DNA of 64,000 nt from Flavobacterium sp. N502536 (GCF_025947345.1 NZ_CP110011.1:4588001-4652000); one strand, 5' to 3'. Positions 35,538 to 44,003 are shown, counted from the first letter of the stretch. Program-made: numbers and translations. The notes: generated from the sequence alone by a model not told the origin.

Positions 35538-37925
35538 TTAGAAACTGTATCCAAGTGCTAAGTTAAATCTTGTACCGTTTCCTCTTGTATAATTGGCATT
35601 TGTACCAAAGAACTGAGAAGTTGTCGGGTAATAATCGGTATTGAAGATGTTTTCTATTCCAAGTTTTACTCTGATGCTGTCCGTTACTTTGTATGCTGTA
35701 GCCAGATTCCATAAGTTGAATGAATGAATTGGTCCTTCACCAATAGCGTAAGCTCCTTTGGCATTTGGTTTAAAAACATCGCGATCACCTACATACATCC
35801 AGTACAATTCAACATTTAATCTCTCACCGCCATATTTTGCATAACCTGTAATTTTAACCGGAGGGATTCTGTTTGATTTCAGATAAATATCGGTCGGACC
35901 ATAAAAATGACCGTCAGAATCTTTATCCCCTCTTCCCTGTACATTCGCATAGTTTCCTCCTACTGTCAATTGTTTCAAAATTTGGTAATCGGCCTGAACT
36001 TCATATCCCCAAACTCTTTCCGGTAAACGTTCCGCTACCAGGAATCCATCTACCTGAATCAAATTGGTTCCTAGTTTTGAAGTACTCAAATAATAGGAAG
36101 CACTCAAATTGAATTTCCCTAACTGACTGCTAAAACCACCTTCATAATTATTAACGATAATAGGTTCAGTTTCTAATTTAGATATTGCATCCTGTTTGGC
36201 GTTTGTTAAAACTCGTCCTAAATCAAATACAGAGAAAGCCTGAGAAAAACTCACAAATGGATTAAAGAATTTAAATCTTGAATATCGGATACCCGTGTTA
36301 AAAACAAAGGCATCGTAAGTAAGATCACCGCCTTTTACAGCGATACTTCCCGCTCCGTTTGCACCGGTAGCAAGGGTATTGTAATCGTCGATATTGATTT
36401 TAATGTTTTCGGCACGTAAACCGGCTTTTACATTCCAGTCGCTAAACAATTGTGTCGATATTTGTGCATAAGGAGCCAGATTGACCATGTTGATATTTGG
36501 AACCCAAACACGTCCGTCAACCAATTTTTGGTTCGTTTTGTCATTCAGTAAATCAAAACCATAAGTTACATCACCTGTAAAATTAGAAGAGATTGTAAAT
36601 GGAGAATTCAAATATACTCTAAGACCTTTTTTGGTTGATGCTGTTTGTGACTGCCCGCTTCCGTAGAAAAAAGTAGAGTTGGAAAATATCGTTAAGAAGT
36701 CCTGAAAATAAAGGTTTGCTGTAAGCGAAGTATTTCCAAAAATTTCTTTGTTTACATACTGCAAATTGGCGTTGTGATTGTAACGATTTCCTTCGTCTAC
36801 CCCAGGTCTGTTGCCTAATACTCCAATTGCCGGACTTACTCCGTACACCCCATTTTTTAGAACAAAATCAGAATCCTGATTGGAACTGAAGTAATTGTAC
36901 ATCAAATCAATTCTCTGTTTGGCGGTTAAATCGTAACCTAATTTTGTAAAAACGTTGTACGCTTTAGTTTCTCCTAATCCGTATTCAGGAGAAATAACCT
37001 TCCCTGCTCCATCACGAAAAACACCTGTTTTTTCATAAGTTCCGCCTACCATATAGTTGAACTTATTGATTTTTCCGTAAAACTGCTGATTAAATCGGTA
37101 TCCTGCTGTACTGTCTCCTTTAATATTACCTGTCGTTCCGGCCTCGCTGTATCCGGCAAATTTCTTTTGTGTTTTCCCCGATTTGGTGATATAATTGATC
37201 AAACCTCCATCGGCACCATTCCCATAAATAGCTGTAGCTCCTTTGATTACTTCAATACGTTCAATTACCGAAGGATCTATTGAACGAAGTTCACGTCCTG
37301 CCGATTTTAATGGTGTCGATTGCGGAATTCCGTCAATAAGAACCAATGGGTTTCTTCCTCTAAGAGTCTGACCGTAATTCCCAGTATTGTTTGTTGCCGA
37401 TCCTAAACCTGGAACTGCAAATGCCACAGCATTGGCAATATTTGAACTCACGATCGATAAGTTGTCAATATCCTTAGCGTTGATTACGGTTACAGAAGAA
37501 GGTGTTTTAGATAAGGTTTCTACCTTTCGGCTGGCCGAAACGATAATTTCATCCAGTTGATCGCCATTTTCTTTTGAAATCTCGCTTTCTTTTCCGGTAA
37601 ACTTCAATTGTAAAGTTACGGTGGCAGTTTCATTGTTTGCAACGGTAACTTCCTGCTCGATCGTTTCATAACCGGCTAATGAAGCCTGAAGCGTATAAAT
37701 GTTTTCAACTATTTTATTGAATTTAAAACTACCATCGCTATTAGAAGTGGTTTTGTATTTTGAATTTTTAAGTATGATTGTTGCTCCGTAGGCTGATTTA
37801 CCATCAGAAGTTGTGATCTCTCCTTTAATTTTTCCATTATTTTGTTGTGCAAAAGAAGAAACCACAGAAAATAAAAGGCTAATAATAAATAAAAACTTTG
37901 ATGTTCTTAAACTAAGATATTTCAT
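35538..37925 (-). CDS. TonB-dependent siderophore receptor
   Basis: A 795-residue outer-membrane receptor. Signal peptide 1-26 (ending SSFAQ), carboxypeptidase-regulatory-like domain (about 30-112), plug domain (about 125-240: LDEIIVSASRK, KTPSSVTVINAKDI, LVLIDGIPQ, IERIEVIKGATAIYGNGADGGLINYITK) and a 22-strand barrel closing with RFNLALGYSF. The IKGATAIYGNGADGG form and length fit ferric-siderophore (FhuA/FecA-like) receptors. The gene is convergent with the ligase gene. Its promoter is a perfect TTG-N19-TACTTTTG followed by the same operator as the biosynthetic operon, so the receptor and biosynthesis are very likely co-regulated by iron. Confidence 0.93.
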   Translation of the reverse strand: MKYLSLRTSKFLFIISLLFSVVSSFAQQNNGKIKGEITTSDGKSAYGATIILKNSKYKTTSNSDGSFKFNKIVENIYTLQASLAGYETIEQEVTVANNETATVTLQLKFTGKESEISKENGDQLDEIIVSASRKVETLSKTPSSVTVINAKDIDNLSIVSSNIANAVAFAVPGLGSATNNTGNYGQTLRGRNPLVLIDGIPQSTPLKSAGRELRSIDPSVIERIEVIKGATAIYGNGADGGLINYITKSGKTQKKFAGYSEAGTTGNIKGDSTAGYRFNQQFYGKINKFNYMVGGTYEKTGVFRDGAGKVISPEYGLGETKAYNVFTKLGYDLTAKQRIDLMYNYFSSNQDSDFVLKNGVYGVSPAIGVLGNRPGVDEGNRYNHNANLQYVNKEIFGNTSLTANLYFQDFLTIFSNSTFFYGSGQSQTASTKKGLRVYLNSPFTISSNFTGDVTYGFDLLNDKTNQKLVDGRVWVPNINMVNLAPYAQISTQLFSDWNVKAGLRAENIKINIDDYNTLATGANGAGSIAVKGGDLTYDAFVFNTGIRYSRFKFFNPFVSFSQAFSVFDLGRVLTNAKQDAISKLETEPIIVNNYEGGFSSQLGKFNLSASYYLSTSKLGTNLIQVDGFLVAERLPERVWGYEVQADYQILKQLTVGGNYANVQGRGDKDSDGHFYGPTDIYLKSNRIPPVKITGYAKYGGERLNVELYWMYVGDRDVFKPNAKGAYAIGEGPIHSFNLWNLATAYKVTDSIRVKLGIENIFNTDYYPTTSQFFGTNANYTRGNGTRFNLALGYSF

Positions 37926-37953
37926 TGATTTTTAAGTTTTGGTTAGTGATTTT

Positions 37954-38012
37954 ATTCTTATTTAGAATTAATAAAAACAGTGCAAAAGTAAAGATTAATA
38001 ATTGTTTAACAA
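37954..38012 (-). promoter_or_regulatory. Promoter and iron-type operator of the siderophore receptor
   Basis: Reading leftward: TTG (complement of 38010-38012), exactly 19 bp, then TACTTTTG (complement of 37983-37990), the full Bacteroidetes consensus. The operator TTATTTAGAATTAATAA lies at 37958-37974, downstream of the expected start, one base different from the complement of the core at 24046-24062. A second dyad, ATTCTATAGAAT (38030-38041), is upstream of the -33 element and lies in a stretch resembling the siderophore operon leader. Confidence 0.8.
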
Positions 38013-38130
38013 GTACTATTTCGATTTATTCTATAGAATTTTTACTAATCTTCTTGTTATTGTCAGAAAATAAATCTATTTTCTGACAATTTATTAGTCG
38101 CAAATATTTTTAACTCCATCTCTTTTCTTT

Positions 38131-38167
38131 TCTCGCAGATTTTGCAGATTAAGCAGATTTTTTTAAT
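38131..38167. repeat. 37-bp GCAGATT-type dispersed repeat, copy 1
   Basis: Starts TCTCGCAGAT, continues with GCAGATT and AAGCAGATT and ends TTTTTTAATC. Copies 2 and 3, each 37 bp with one to four differences, stand at 38698-38734 and 38986-39022 inside the 288-bp duplication. Degenerate relatives are at 12407-12470 (minus strand) and near 44171. Confidence 0.8.
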
Positions 38168-38237
38168 CTCTCTATCTGTATCAATTATTTAAACACATAC
38201 CAAACGCCTTTGATTAATACATGGAACAATATGGGCC

Positions 38238-38566
38238 GAGCCTATGGCTCTTTTTATTATGATCTTTATTCTCTACGACGGATTAAAATCCGTCGCTACA
38301 ATATATACGAGCCTATGGCTCTTTTACAAGGCAAACCGCTTAGTTTATCAAAATCGATTGTGCTAAACCTACCACAGTCATTATGGTTCCATTTGGTTTA
38401 TATGCATGGATTATGATCCGTTGACAACAAAAAACATCTAATAATTAAGTTCCGGAGGAACAACGCATTTAGCAACAGCTTTACACCATGACAATGATAT
38501 TCACCTCTTTTTGAAATTAAGTTCCGAAGGAACGCCAAATTTGTAGCAACGGATTTTAATCCGTTG
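38238..38566. repeat. Mini-hairpin cluster
   Basis: GAGCC-TAT-GGCTC twice (38238-38250, 38309-38321), CGACGGAT-TAAA-ATCCGTCG (38276-38295), GTTCC-GGA-GGAAC (38449-38461), GTTCC-GAA-GGAAC (38521-38533) and CAACGGAT-TTTA-ATCCGTTG (38547-38566). The two GGAT hairpins differ at arm position 2 (G or A) with the matching change in the other arm. Confidence 0.75.
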
Positions 38567-39087
38567 AAAATAAAGCACCTTCAAGATAAGTTCCAGAGGA
38601 ACGACACATTTCTCAACAATTTTAAACCACAACAATGATGTTCTCTCAGGCATTCTTTTCCTACCCATAAAGTACATGCCTGTATGTTGTATTTTTTTCT
38701 CGCAGATTAAGCAGATTAAGCAGATTTTTTAATCTTTCTAGCTGTACCAATCCTTTGAGCATATAGAACATTCATTTTCTTGCTAAAAATAAAACGTCTT
38801 CAAAATAAGTTCCGAAGGAACGCCAAATTTGTAGCAACGGATTTTAATCCGTTGAAAGTAAAGCGTCATCAAAATAAGTTCCAGAGGAACGACATATTTC
38901 ACAACAATTTTAAATCACCACAATGATTTTCTCTCAGGCATTCTTTCCCTACCCATAAAGTACATGCCTGCATGTTGTAATTCTTTCTCGCAGATCTTGC
39001 AGATTAAGCAGATTTTTTAATCTTTCTAGCTGTAGTAATCATTTTAACACGTAGAACATTTATTTTCTTGCCGAAAATAAAACGTTT
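38519..39087. repeat. 288-bp tandem duplication
   Basis: The segment 38519-38806 is repeated at 38807-39087 at a constant 288-bp offset (checked at the GAAGG, CAGAGG, CTCTCAGG, TCTCGCAG and AAAACGT landmarks), with roughly 10 percent differences. Each unit holds mini-hairpins, a CCTACCCATAAAGTACATGCC block and one 37-bp GCAGATT element. A partial older copy of the second part begins at 38447. No open frame spans a unit. With its surroundings this fills the 1.43-kb gene-free gap 37926-39355. Confidence 0.85.
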
Positions 39088-39232
39088 CACATTTCTCAGT
39101 TAACATCTCACATTTCACACATAAAACCAAGCTGTAAGTTTTCACTGTAAAAAGCATTACTCTGTTGTCTTCGAAGTGTAATTCTTAAGTATTTTTAAGA
39201 GATTCTCCTTTATTTTTTCCTTTAAACTGAAA

Positions 39233-39260
39233 AGATTTAGTCTAAATAAGTATAAATTTG
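39233..39260 (+). promoter_or_regulatory. Promoter and probable iron operator of the PepSY gene
   Basis: The dyad ATTTAG-T-CTAAAT (39235-39247) sits in a sequence agreeing with the siderophore operator core at 13 of 17 positions. TAAATTTG (39253-39260) right after it matches the -7 consensus TAnnTTTG. The operator overlaps the -10/-35 interval, a position suited to repression. Confidence 0.6.
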
Positions 39261-39355
39261 CGACGGATTTTTGGTTGGAAAGAATTTACGTCCAACGAAA
39301 AACTGACACTGTTAGGGTGTGAACTCCAATGCCATAAACCAAAATAAAACTATTA

Positions 39356-40459
39356 ATGAAGAAAGGAATAAAGAAAACCATCGGACAATTACATTTATGG
39401 CTGGGACTTGGCTCAGGTTTAATCGTTTTTATTGCTGCATTAACAGGGAGTATTTTAGTTTTTGAAAAAGAGATTGACCAATTGGTAAATCCACAATATT
39501 ACCACGTTTCTTCTATAGGGAAAACCAAAAAGACAATCGATTACTGTACAGATATTCTTCAGAAAGAATATGGCATCAAAAAGATTAGCCGAATTTCTAC
39601 TTTTAATGATCCTTCACGTACGATACAAATTCTGGGAAAAGATTCAGATAAAAAAGCACATTTTTTTTCTATTGATCCCTATTCCGGAAAAGTGCTGGCA
39701 ACAACGCCTCAGGAAAGCAGATTTTTTGTGGTAGTCCTTTCACTGCACAGGCAATTGTTACTGGGAGATGCGGGGCAACTTATTATGGGATCTTCTTGTC
39801 TTATTTTTGTTTTTATGCTGATCTCGGGTATCGTTTTGTGGTTGCCCAAAAAAATGAAACATCTAAAGCAGCGTCTGACTGTAAAATGGAGCGGCTCTTT
39901 CAAAAGGGTCAATTGGGATTTCCATTCGACTTTTGGTTTTTACAGTTTTTTAGTTTTACTTCTTATTTCGCTAACTGGTCTGACATTTGCTTTTGACTGG
40001 TTTCAAAGTGGTCTTTACCTGGTGACCGAAGGAACGACAAAGAAAACCTCTTTAAAAGTAGAAAATCCAACCAAAATAGATCCTAAACTCAATAACACTG
40101 CTTTCTACCAAAGCATTTACAATGCTACGGACAGCATTTTTCCTTATAACGGAAATATTCAAATCAGAATGCCTGTGGATACCATTAACAGTATTACGGT
40201 TCTTAAAGAAGATGTAGAAAGAATCATTCCGCACCAATCCAGTTCTGCGTATTTTGATAAGTATACTGCCAAAAATATTGAGAACAGACACTTTGCATCC
40301 TATTCCAAAGGAGATAAACTGAGACGTTTGATGTATCCTATTCATACCGGAAGTGTCTACGGTTTACCAACCAAAATAATTGCTTTTTTGGTCTGCCTTT
40401 TTGCTGCAACATTACCTATTACTGGTTTGCTGATTTGGCTGGGTAGAAAGAAAAAGTAG
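39356..40459 (+). CDS. PepSY-associated membrane protein (ferric-siderophore reductase type)
   Basis: A 367-residue inner-membrane protein with four transmembrane helices: about 15-35 (GLGSGLIVFIAALTGSILVF), 143-160, 195-215 and 345-362. It opens with the family signature IGQLHLWLGLGSGLIVFIAALTGSI and has a periplasmic PepSY-like segment (about 38-120). Histidines at helix ends (H13, HRQLL, HSTFG, HTGSVYG) suit haem b. PepSY-TM proteins of this kind lie beside TonB receptors and are proposed to reduce iron brought in with siderophores. The iron-type operator in front and the receptor upstream support this role here. Confidence 0.88.
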   Translation: MKKGIKKTIGQLHLWLGLGSGLIVFIAALTGSILVFEKEIDQLVNPQYYHVSSIGKTKKTIDYCTDILQKEYGIKKISRISTFNDPSRTIQILGKDSDKKAHFFSIDPYSGKVLATTPQESRFFVVVLSLHRQLLLGDAGQLIMGSSCLIFVFMLISGIVLWLPKKMKHLKQRLTVKWSGSFKRVNWDFHSTFGFYSFLVLLLISLTGLTFAFDWFQSGLYLVTEGTTKKTSLKVENPTKIDPKLNNTAFYQSIYNATDSIFPYNGNIQIRMPVDTINSITVLKEDVERIIPHQSSSAYFDKYTAKNIENRHFASYSKGDKLRRLMYPIHTGSVYGLPTKIIAFLVCLFAATLPITGLLIWLGRKKK

Positions 40460-40648
40460 GTTTTGTTTGCTATTCTATTTCTTTAAAGAGCATCCATTTT
40501 TATAGGATTTCGCGACACTTTTGAAGCATTTTGCAAAATAAGAACTATCATAAGTTGCTATATTTCAAAAAATTAATTAATTTTAGTCCCCCCATTCTAA
40601 TAAATCTTTTTATTATTTGTTTAATCTGTCGGCTAAAATCTAATAAGC

Positions 40649-41209
40649 ATGAAATGGTTCAACACTTTAACAATAAAAAAGTTTACGGAAAGACTTTCAA
40701 AATCCCATTCTAATGAAGGGTCGGCTCATCTTGAAAGAGGAAGACAATTCTATTTGTCGAACCAGTTTCAGGATGCTTTATTACATTTGAACATCGCCAT
40801 CAATTCAGGATTTGATCAGGGCGTTTATGCTTTGAGAGGAAATTGTCTTCAAAAACTCGATTACCATTATAATGCCATTGAAGATTTTGACAAAGCCATC
40901 GAAACCGATCCTTTGGAGTTTTCTATCTATTACAATCGGGCGGTATCCAAAAGAGCGATTTTAGATTTTACAGGGCATATCGAAGATCTGCACAATGCAA
41001 TCTATTACTACAAAAAACATTCGAATATCGAAAACCAGGTGCTCAAAGCTTTTGAAACCGATTTACAGGCAGCTAAAATGGACATAGAAGGCCCGGTACA
41101 AAGCAGATACGAAGGACGAAAAGCTCCATCCCTGGAAATAAAATCGCTGATCAGAGATTCTCTAAATCTCATTAAAAAAGCGAGGGTACGAAATCTAAAG
41201 GTAAATTGA
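40649..41209 (+). CDS. Tetratricopeptide-repeat protein
   Basis: A 186-residue soluble protein. Three TPR units are visible from about 28 to 125: SAHLERGRQFYLSNQFQDALLHLNIAI, GVYALRGNCLQKLDYHYNAIEDFDKAIETDP and SIYYNRAVSKRAILDFTGHIEDLHNAI. No signal peptide is evident, so the protein is probably cytoplasmic. TPR folds mediate protein contacts; partner and role are unknown. It is a single gene, with 189 bp before and 194 bp after, the latter containing degenerate AATCCGCG-type repeat sequence. Confidence 0.8.
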   Translation: MKWFNTLTIKKFTERLSKSHSNEGSAHLERGRQFYLSNQFQDALLHLNIAINSGFDQGVYALRGNCLQKLDYHYNAIEDFDKAIETDPLEFSIYYNRAVSKRAILDFTGHIEDLHNAIYYYKKHSNIENQVLKAFETDLQAAKMDIEGPVQSRYEGRKAPSLEIKSLIRDSLNLIKKARVRNLKVN

Positions 41210-41403
41210 CTATCCGCAAAAACTTTATCTTATTCCACATAAGAAAAATAAAATCCGTGCGAATCCGCGTTTTCGCATAGCGAATCTGTGTTATCCGCGT
41301 ACAATCCTTTCAACAGAACACAAAGTTTATGCAAAGGCTTCCCTGCTTTTGCAACTGACCCGCTAATTGTGTTATATTTACCATTTAAACCGAAGTTTTT
41401 ATT

Positions 41404-41988
41404 ATGGAAGATTTTTTAATTGGTATTGGAAAAAGATTAAAAGAGATCAGGAAGAAAAATGCATTAACCATACACGAAGTAGCCAACAGAGCCGGGGTTA
41501 GCAACGGTTTGATATCCAGAATTGAAAATGGCAGAACCATACCTTCTCTACCCGTTTTAATTGAATTGATACAATCCTTAAATACCGATGTGAGTTACTT
41601 TTTTGAAGGAGTTGAGAATACCAAAAATGCCAAATACCTCCATATTAAAAAAGAAGACTATCAAAAAATAGAAAAAGAAGACCGTGCCGAAACGACTGGT
41701 TTTAACTACTATCATATTTTTAGCAAAAGTATTAATTCTATTGGTTTTGAAGCCGTAATCCTTGACGTAGAACCAAATTGCAAACGCGAAAAAGTAATTA
41801 CTGATGCCTGGGAGTTCAAGTATATTATCAAAGGAAGTGTAACCTACATTATCGATGACGTAGAAGTAGTGGTCAGTGAGGGTGATTCTTTATGTTTCAA
41901 CGGAAGGCATCCACATGTGCCTCAAAACAGAACAACCGAAAACTGTTTGATGCTGGTGCTTTACTTTTATTCGGAGAGTAATAGTTAG
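41404..41988 (+). CDS. XRE-family regulator with C-terminal cupin domain
   Basis: A 194-residue regulator. The helix-turn-helix occupies about 7-62 (IGKRLKEIRKKNALTIHEVANRAGVSNGLISRIENGRTIPSLPVLIELIQSL), and a cupin_2 ligand domain follows (about 110-185: WEFKYIIKGSVTYIIDDVEVVVSEGDSLCFNGRHPHVPQNRT). Such XRE-cupin proteins usually sense a small metabolite and control a neighbouring catabolic gene set. It is convergent with the phosphonate-like cluster, which starts 330 bp further, making that cluster a reasonable but unproved target. Between them lies a 245-bp element with terminal inverted repeats. Confidence 0.9.
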   Translation: MEDFLIGIGKRLKEIRKKNALTIHEVANRAGVSNGLISRIENGRTIPSLPVLIELIQSLNTDVSYFFEGVENTKNAKYLHIKKEDYQKIEKEDRAETTGFNYYHIFSKSINSIGFEAVILDVEPNCKREKVITDAWEFKYIIKGSVTYIIDDVEVVVSEGDSLCFNGRHPHVPQNRTTENCLMLVLYFYSESNS

Positions 41989-41995
41989 TTTTTTT

Positions 41996-42240
41996 TTAAC
42001 CGCAAGGAGCGCAAAGTTTCACGCAAAGTTCGCTATGCTTTTTTGGCTCGCAAAGGCGTAAATAAATATTTTAATTTGTCTCCAGCTTTAGCTGGAGGAT
42101 CTTAATTTAATACAGATTGGGCTTTAGCCAAATACTACTGATTTAGGCTAAAGCCAATACTCCTGCACTCTATAATGCCAACAGCTAAAGCTGGTTGACA
42201 ATTCATAAAAAATATAAATCTTTACGCTCCTTGCGGTTAA
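41996..42240. repeat. 245-bp intergenic element with terminal inverted repeats
   Basis: Ends are 21-bp inverted repeats with one mismatch (left 41996-42016, right 42220-42240; core CCGCAAGGAGCG). Inside are CTCCAGCT-TT-AGCTGGAG (42080-42097), a GGCTTTAGCC and GGCTAAAGCC pair (about 42119-42157, one bulge) and CAGCTAAAGCTG (about 42182-42193). It encodes nothing and fills the 332-bp gap 41989-42320. It may be a MITE-like remnant or a large folded RNA or DNA structure; no target-site duplication was identified. Confidence 0.65.
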
Positions 42241-42266
42241 ACAATGCATTTTTGTACTTAAACAAT

Positions 42267-42296
42267 AAAGCTACCTCCATAAATGAAGATAGCCTT
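42267..42296 (-). terminator. Probable terminator of the phosphatase-LamG gene
   Basis: On the minus strand GCTATCTTC pairs with GGAGGTAGC (two wobbles, extended by A-T pairs) around a 6-base loop, followed by TTTATTGTTT. It stands 25 bp after the stop. Confidence 0.6.
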
Positions 42297-42320
42297 ATAA
42301 AAACAAAAAACACAAATTTT

Positions 42321-44003
42321 TTAATTCCCTGCCGGAAGCCATGAACGGCCATCTAATGCCCATCCACTATTAATGGGTACACCAAACCATTGCAGAGAAG
42401 AATAAGCGATATCCACCATTTTAGGAACTTCTCCCGTCGCAGTGCCACATTTTAAAGTAGCCGTGCTGGTTGTCCAACTTGGTGTGCTTGGAAAAGTAAG
42501 CGCCACTTGCTGGCTACTGGAATCGGTGAAACTGTTTCCTGATCCGTTATCTCCTTTCCAATATCCGATAAGATTTGAATAATCCGGATGAGAGGCAGTA
42601 ACTGATGAACAGGTATAACTCAAGATGGAAGCTTCGGATAAGGCTTTGTTCCAAACACGAACCTCAGCAATATTTCCGTTTACATTTGCACCATACGTCA
42701 GCGTTCCGTCCTGTCCGATAGCGAAAGGCAAGCCCGAAGTCAGACTTCCAAAACTGGCTCCAATCGCCGCCTGTCCGACAAAAGCACCATCCTGATACGT
42801 TTTAACCAATTTTTGGGTACGATCAACTACCAACGTCAAATGATGCCATTTCCCGTCATTGATTGTACCTCCTGAAATATCAACACGATTTTGTGTATCA
42901 CCAATATTTACCTTCCATTTCCCACCAGTATTGGCACAAATTACAAATCCGCGGTTTTTACCACTCACCCAGTTTTTATTCGAAACCAATGACGGATCAC
43001 TGCTGTAACCTGATGTTTTCACCCGGCATTCCACCGTAAAACTAGAACTTCCGAAATTGTAAAGTGCATTGGCTGTTGAAGCATAAACACTATTTGAATT
43101 AAAATTGACGAATTTACCGGTAATCGTTGTGGTTGGATCTATAGGTTTTTCGATCTTAGTCGAAGTGAAGTTTTTGTTGTTGAAAATGGTAAAAATATTT
43201 CGCTCTTCGTAGGATGTCCCTCCATGAGAACCGCTGGAACCTGTAACGATACCACCATGATCCGGTGCAACTACAACCAGCCAGTCTTCATTGGAATAGT
43301 TGGGTCTGTTTTTTAAAGCTGCTAAAATTTCTCCAATATAACCGTCTGTTGTTTCAATTGAAGCTTTGTATTGCGCTACATTGAGCGAAAATCCGTAACT
43401 GTGCCCGGCGTGATCAACATCATCAAAATGCAAAAACAAAGCATCCGGATTATCGTTTGTAAGCGCGGCAACCACCTCATTTTTAACAGCCACGTCAGTC
43501 GTGAGTGTTTTCTCTACATCAATCCCGTCCACAATGTTGGTATTGATCGGTGCCCAGTGCACGATTGACATGGTTTTTAAGGCCGCATTATAAGTCTCCA
43601 ATCGTTTTAAAAAATTCGGATATGCCGTAAAATTCGGACTCGAAAATGAGTTGTCCGTTACACCATGTTTCAAATGGGTAACACCGGTAAGCATCGTCGA
43701 CCAGCCGTTTCCACTCCACGTCGGTGCTTCAGTCAAAGCATCCAGACTATAGACAGCATTGGGTAATAAAGCATGAACATTAGGGGTATTGGCTCCCATT
43801 AAAGCATCTCCACGGCAGCCGTCAATTCCAATAATCAGTAATTTTCTGGTTCCGCTGCTTAAAGCAGATTTACCTGTTTTAGCGTTTGTTTTAGCATTTA
43901 CGGCCTGTTCGTTATCCTTAAATGCGGAATCATTGGTACAGGATGTGACTAAAAGCACACTTGCAAGAATTGTAATGTAACTTAATCTAAAAATCTTTTT
44001 CAT
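42321..44003 (-). CDS. Alkaline-phosphatase-superfamily phosphodiesterase lipoprotein with inserted LamG domain
   Basis: A 560-residue lipoprotein (lipobox LLVTSC, Cys22). Residues about 52-290 are a nucleotide-pyrophosphatase/phosphodiesterase-like domain: metal ligand D61 in GIDGCRGD, nucleophile region APTWSGNGWSTMLTG with Ser97 where the family usually has Thr, DDVDHAGHSYGF, and APDHGG plus SHGG. A LamG/concanavalin-like domain (about 295-515) is inserted before the last phosphatase strand (KMVDIAYSSLQWFGVPINSGWALDGRSW). The family also contains phosphonoacetate hydrolase. As an exported lipoprotein with a possible glycan-binding LamG it could release phosphate or phosphonate groups outside the cell for the TonB receptor of this locus. 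The substrate is inferred. Confidence 0.85.
   Translation of the reverse strand: MKKIFRLSYITILASVLLVTSCTNDSAFKDNEQAVNAKTNAKTGKSALSSGTRKLLIIGIDGCRGDALMGANTPNVHALLPNAVYSLDALTEAPTWSGNGWSTMLTGVTHLKHGVTDNSFSSPNFTAYPNFLKRLETYNAALKTMSIVHWAPINTNIVDGIDVEKTLTTDVAVKNEVVAALTNDNPDALFLHFDDVDHAGHSYGFSLNVAQYKASIETTDGYIGEILAALKNRPNYSNEDWLVVVAPDHGGIVTGSSGSHGGTSYEERNIFTIFNNKNFTSTKIEKPIDPTTTITGKFVNFNSNSVYASTANALYNFGSSSFTVECRVKTSGYSSDPSLVSNKNWVSGKNRGFVICANTGGKWKVNIGDTQNRVDISGGTINDGKWHHLTLVVDRTQKLVKTYQDGAFVGQAAIGASFGSLTSGLPFAIGQDGTLTYGANVNGNIAEVRVWNKALSEASILSYTCSSVTASHPDYSNLIGYWKGDNGSGNSFTDSSSQQVALTFPSTPSWTTSTATLKCGTATGEVPKMVDIAYSSLQWFGVPINSGWALDGRSWLPAGN

Noticed and set aside
38131..39087. CRISPR-like array
   Set aside because: Repeats are not evenly spaced with unique spacers; the pattern is a 288-bp tandem duplication with nested hairpins and no cas genes are near.
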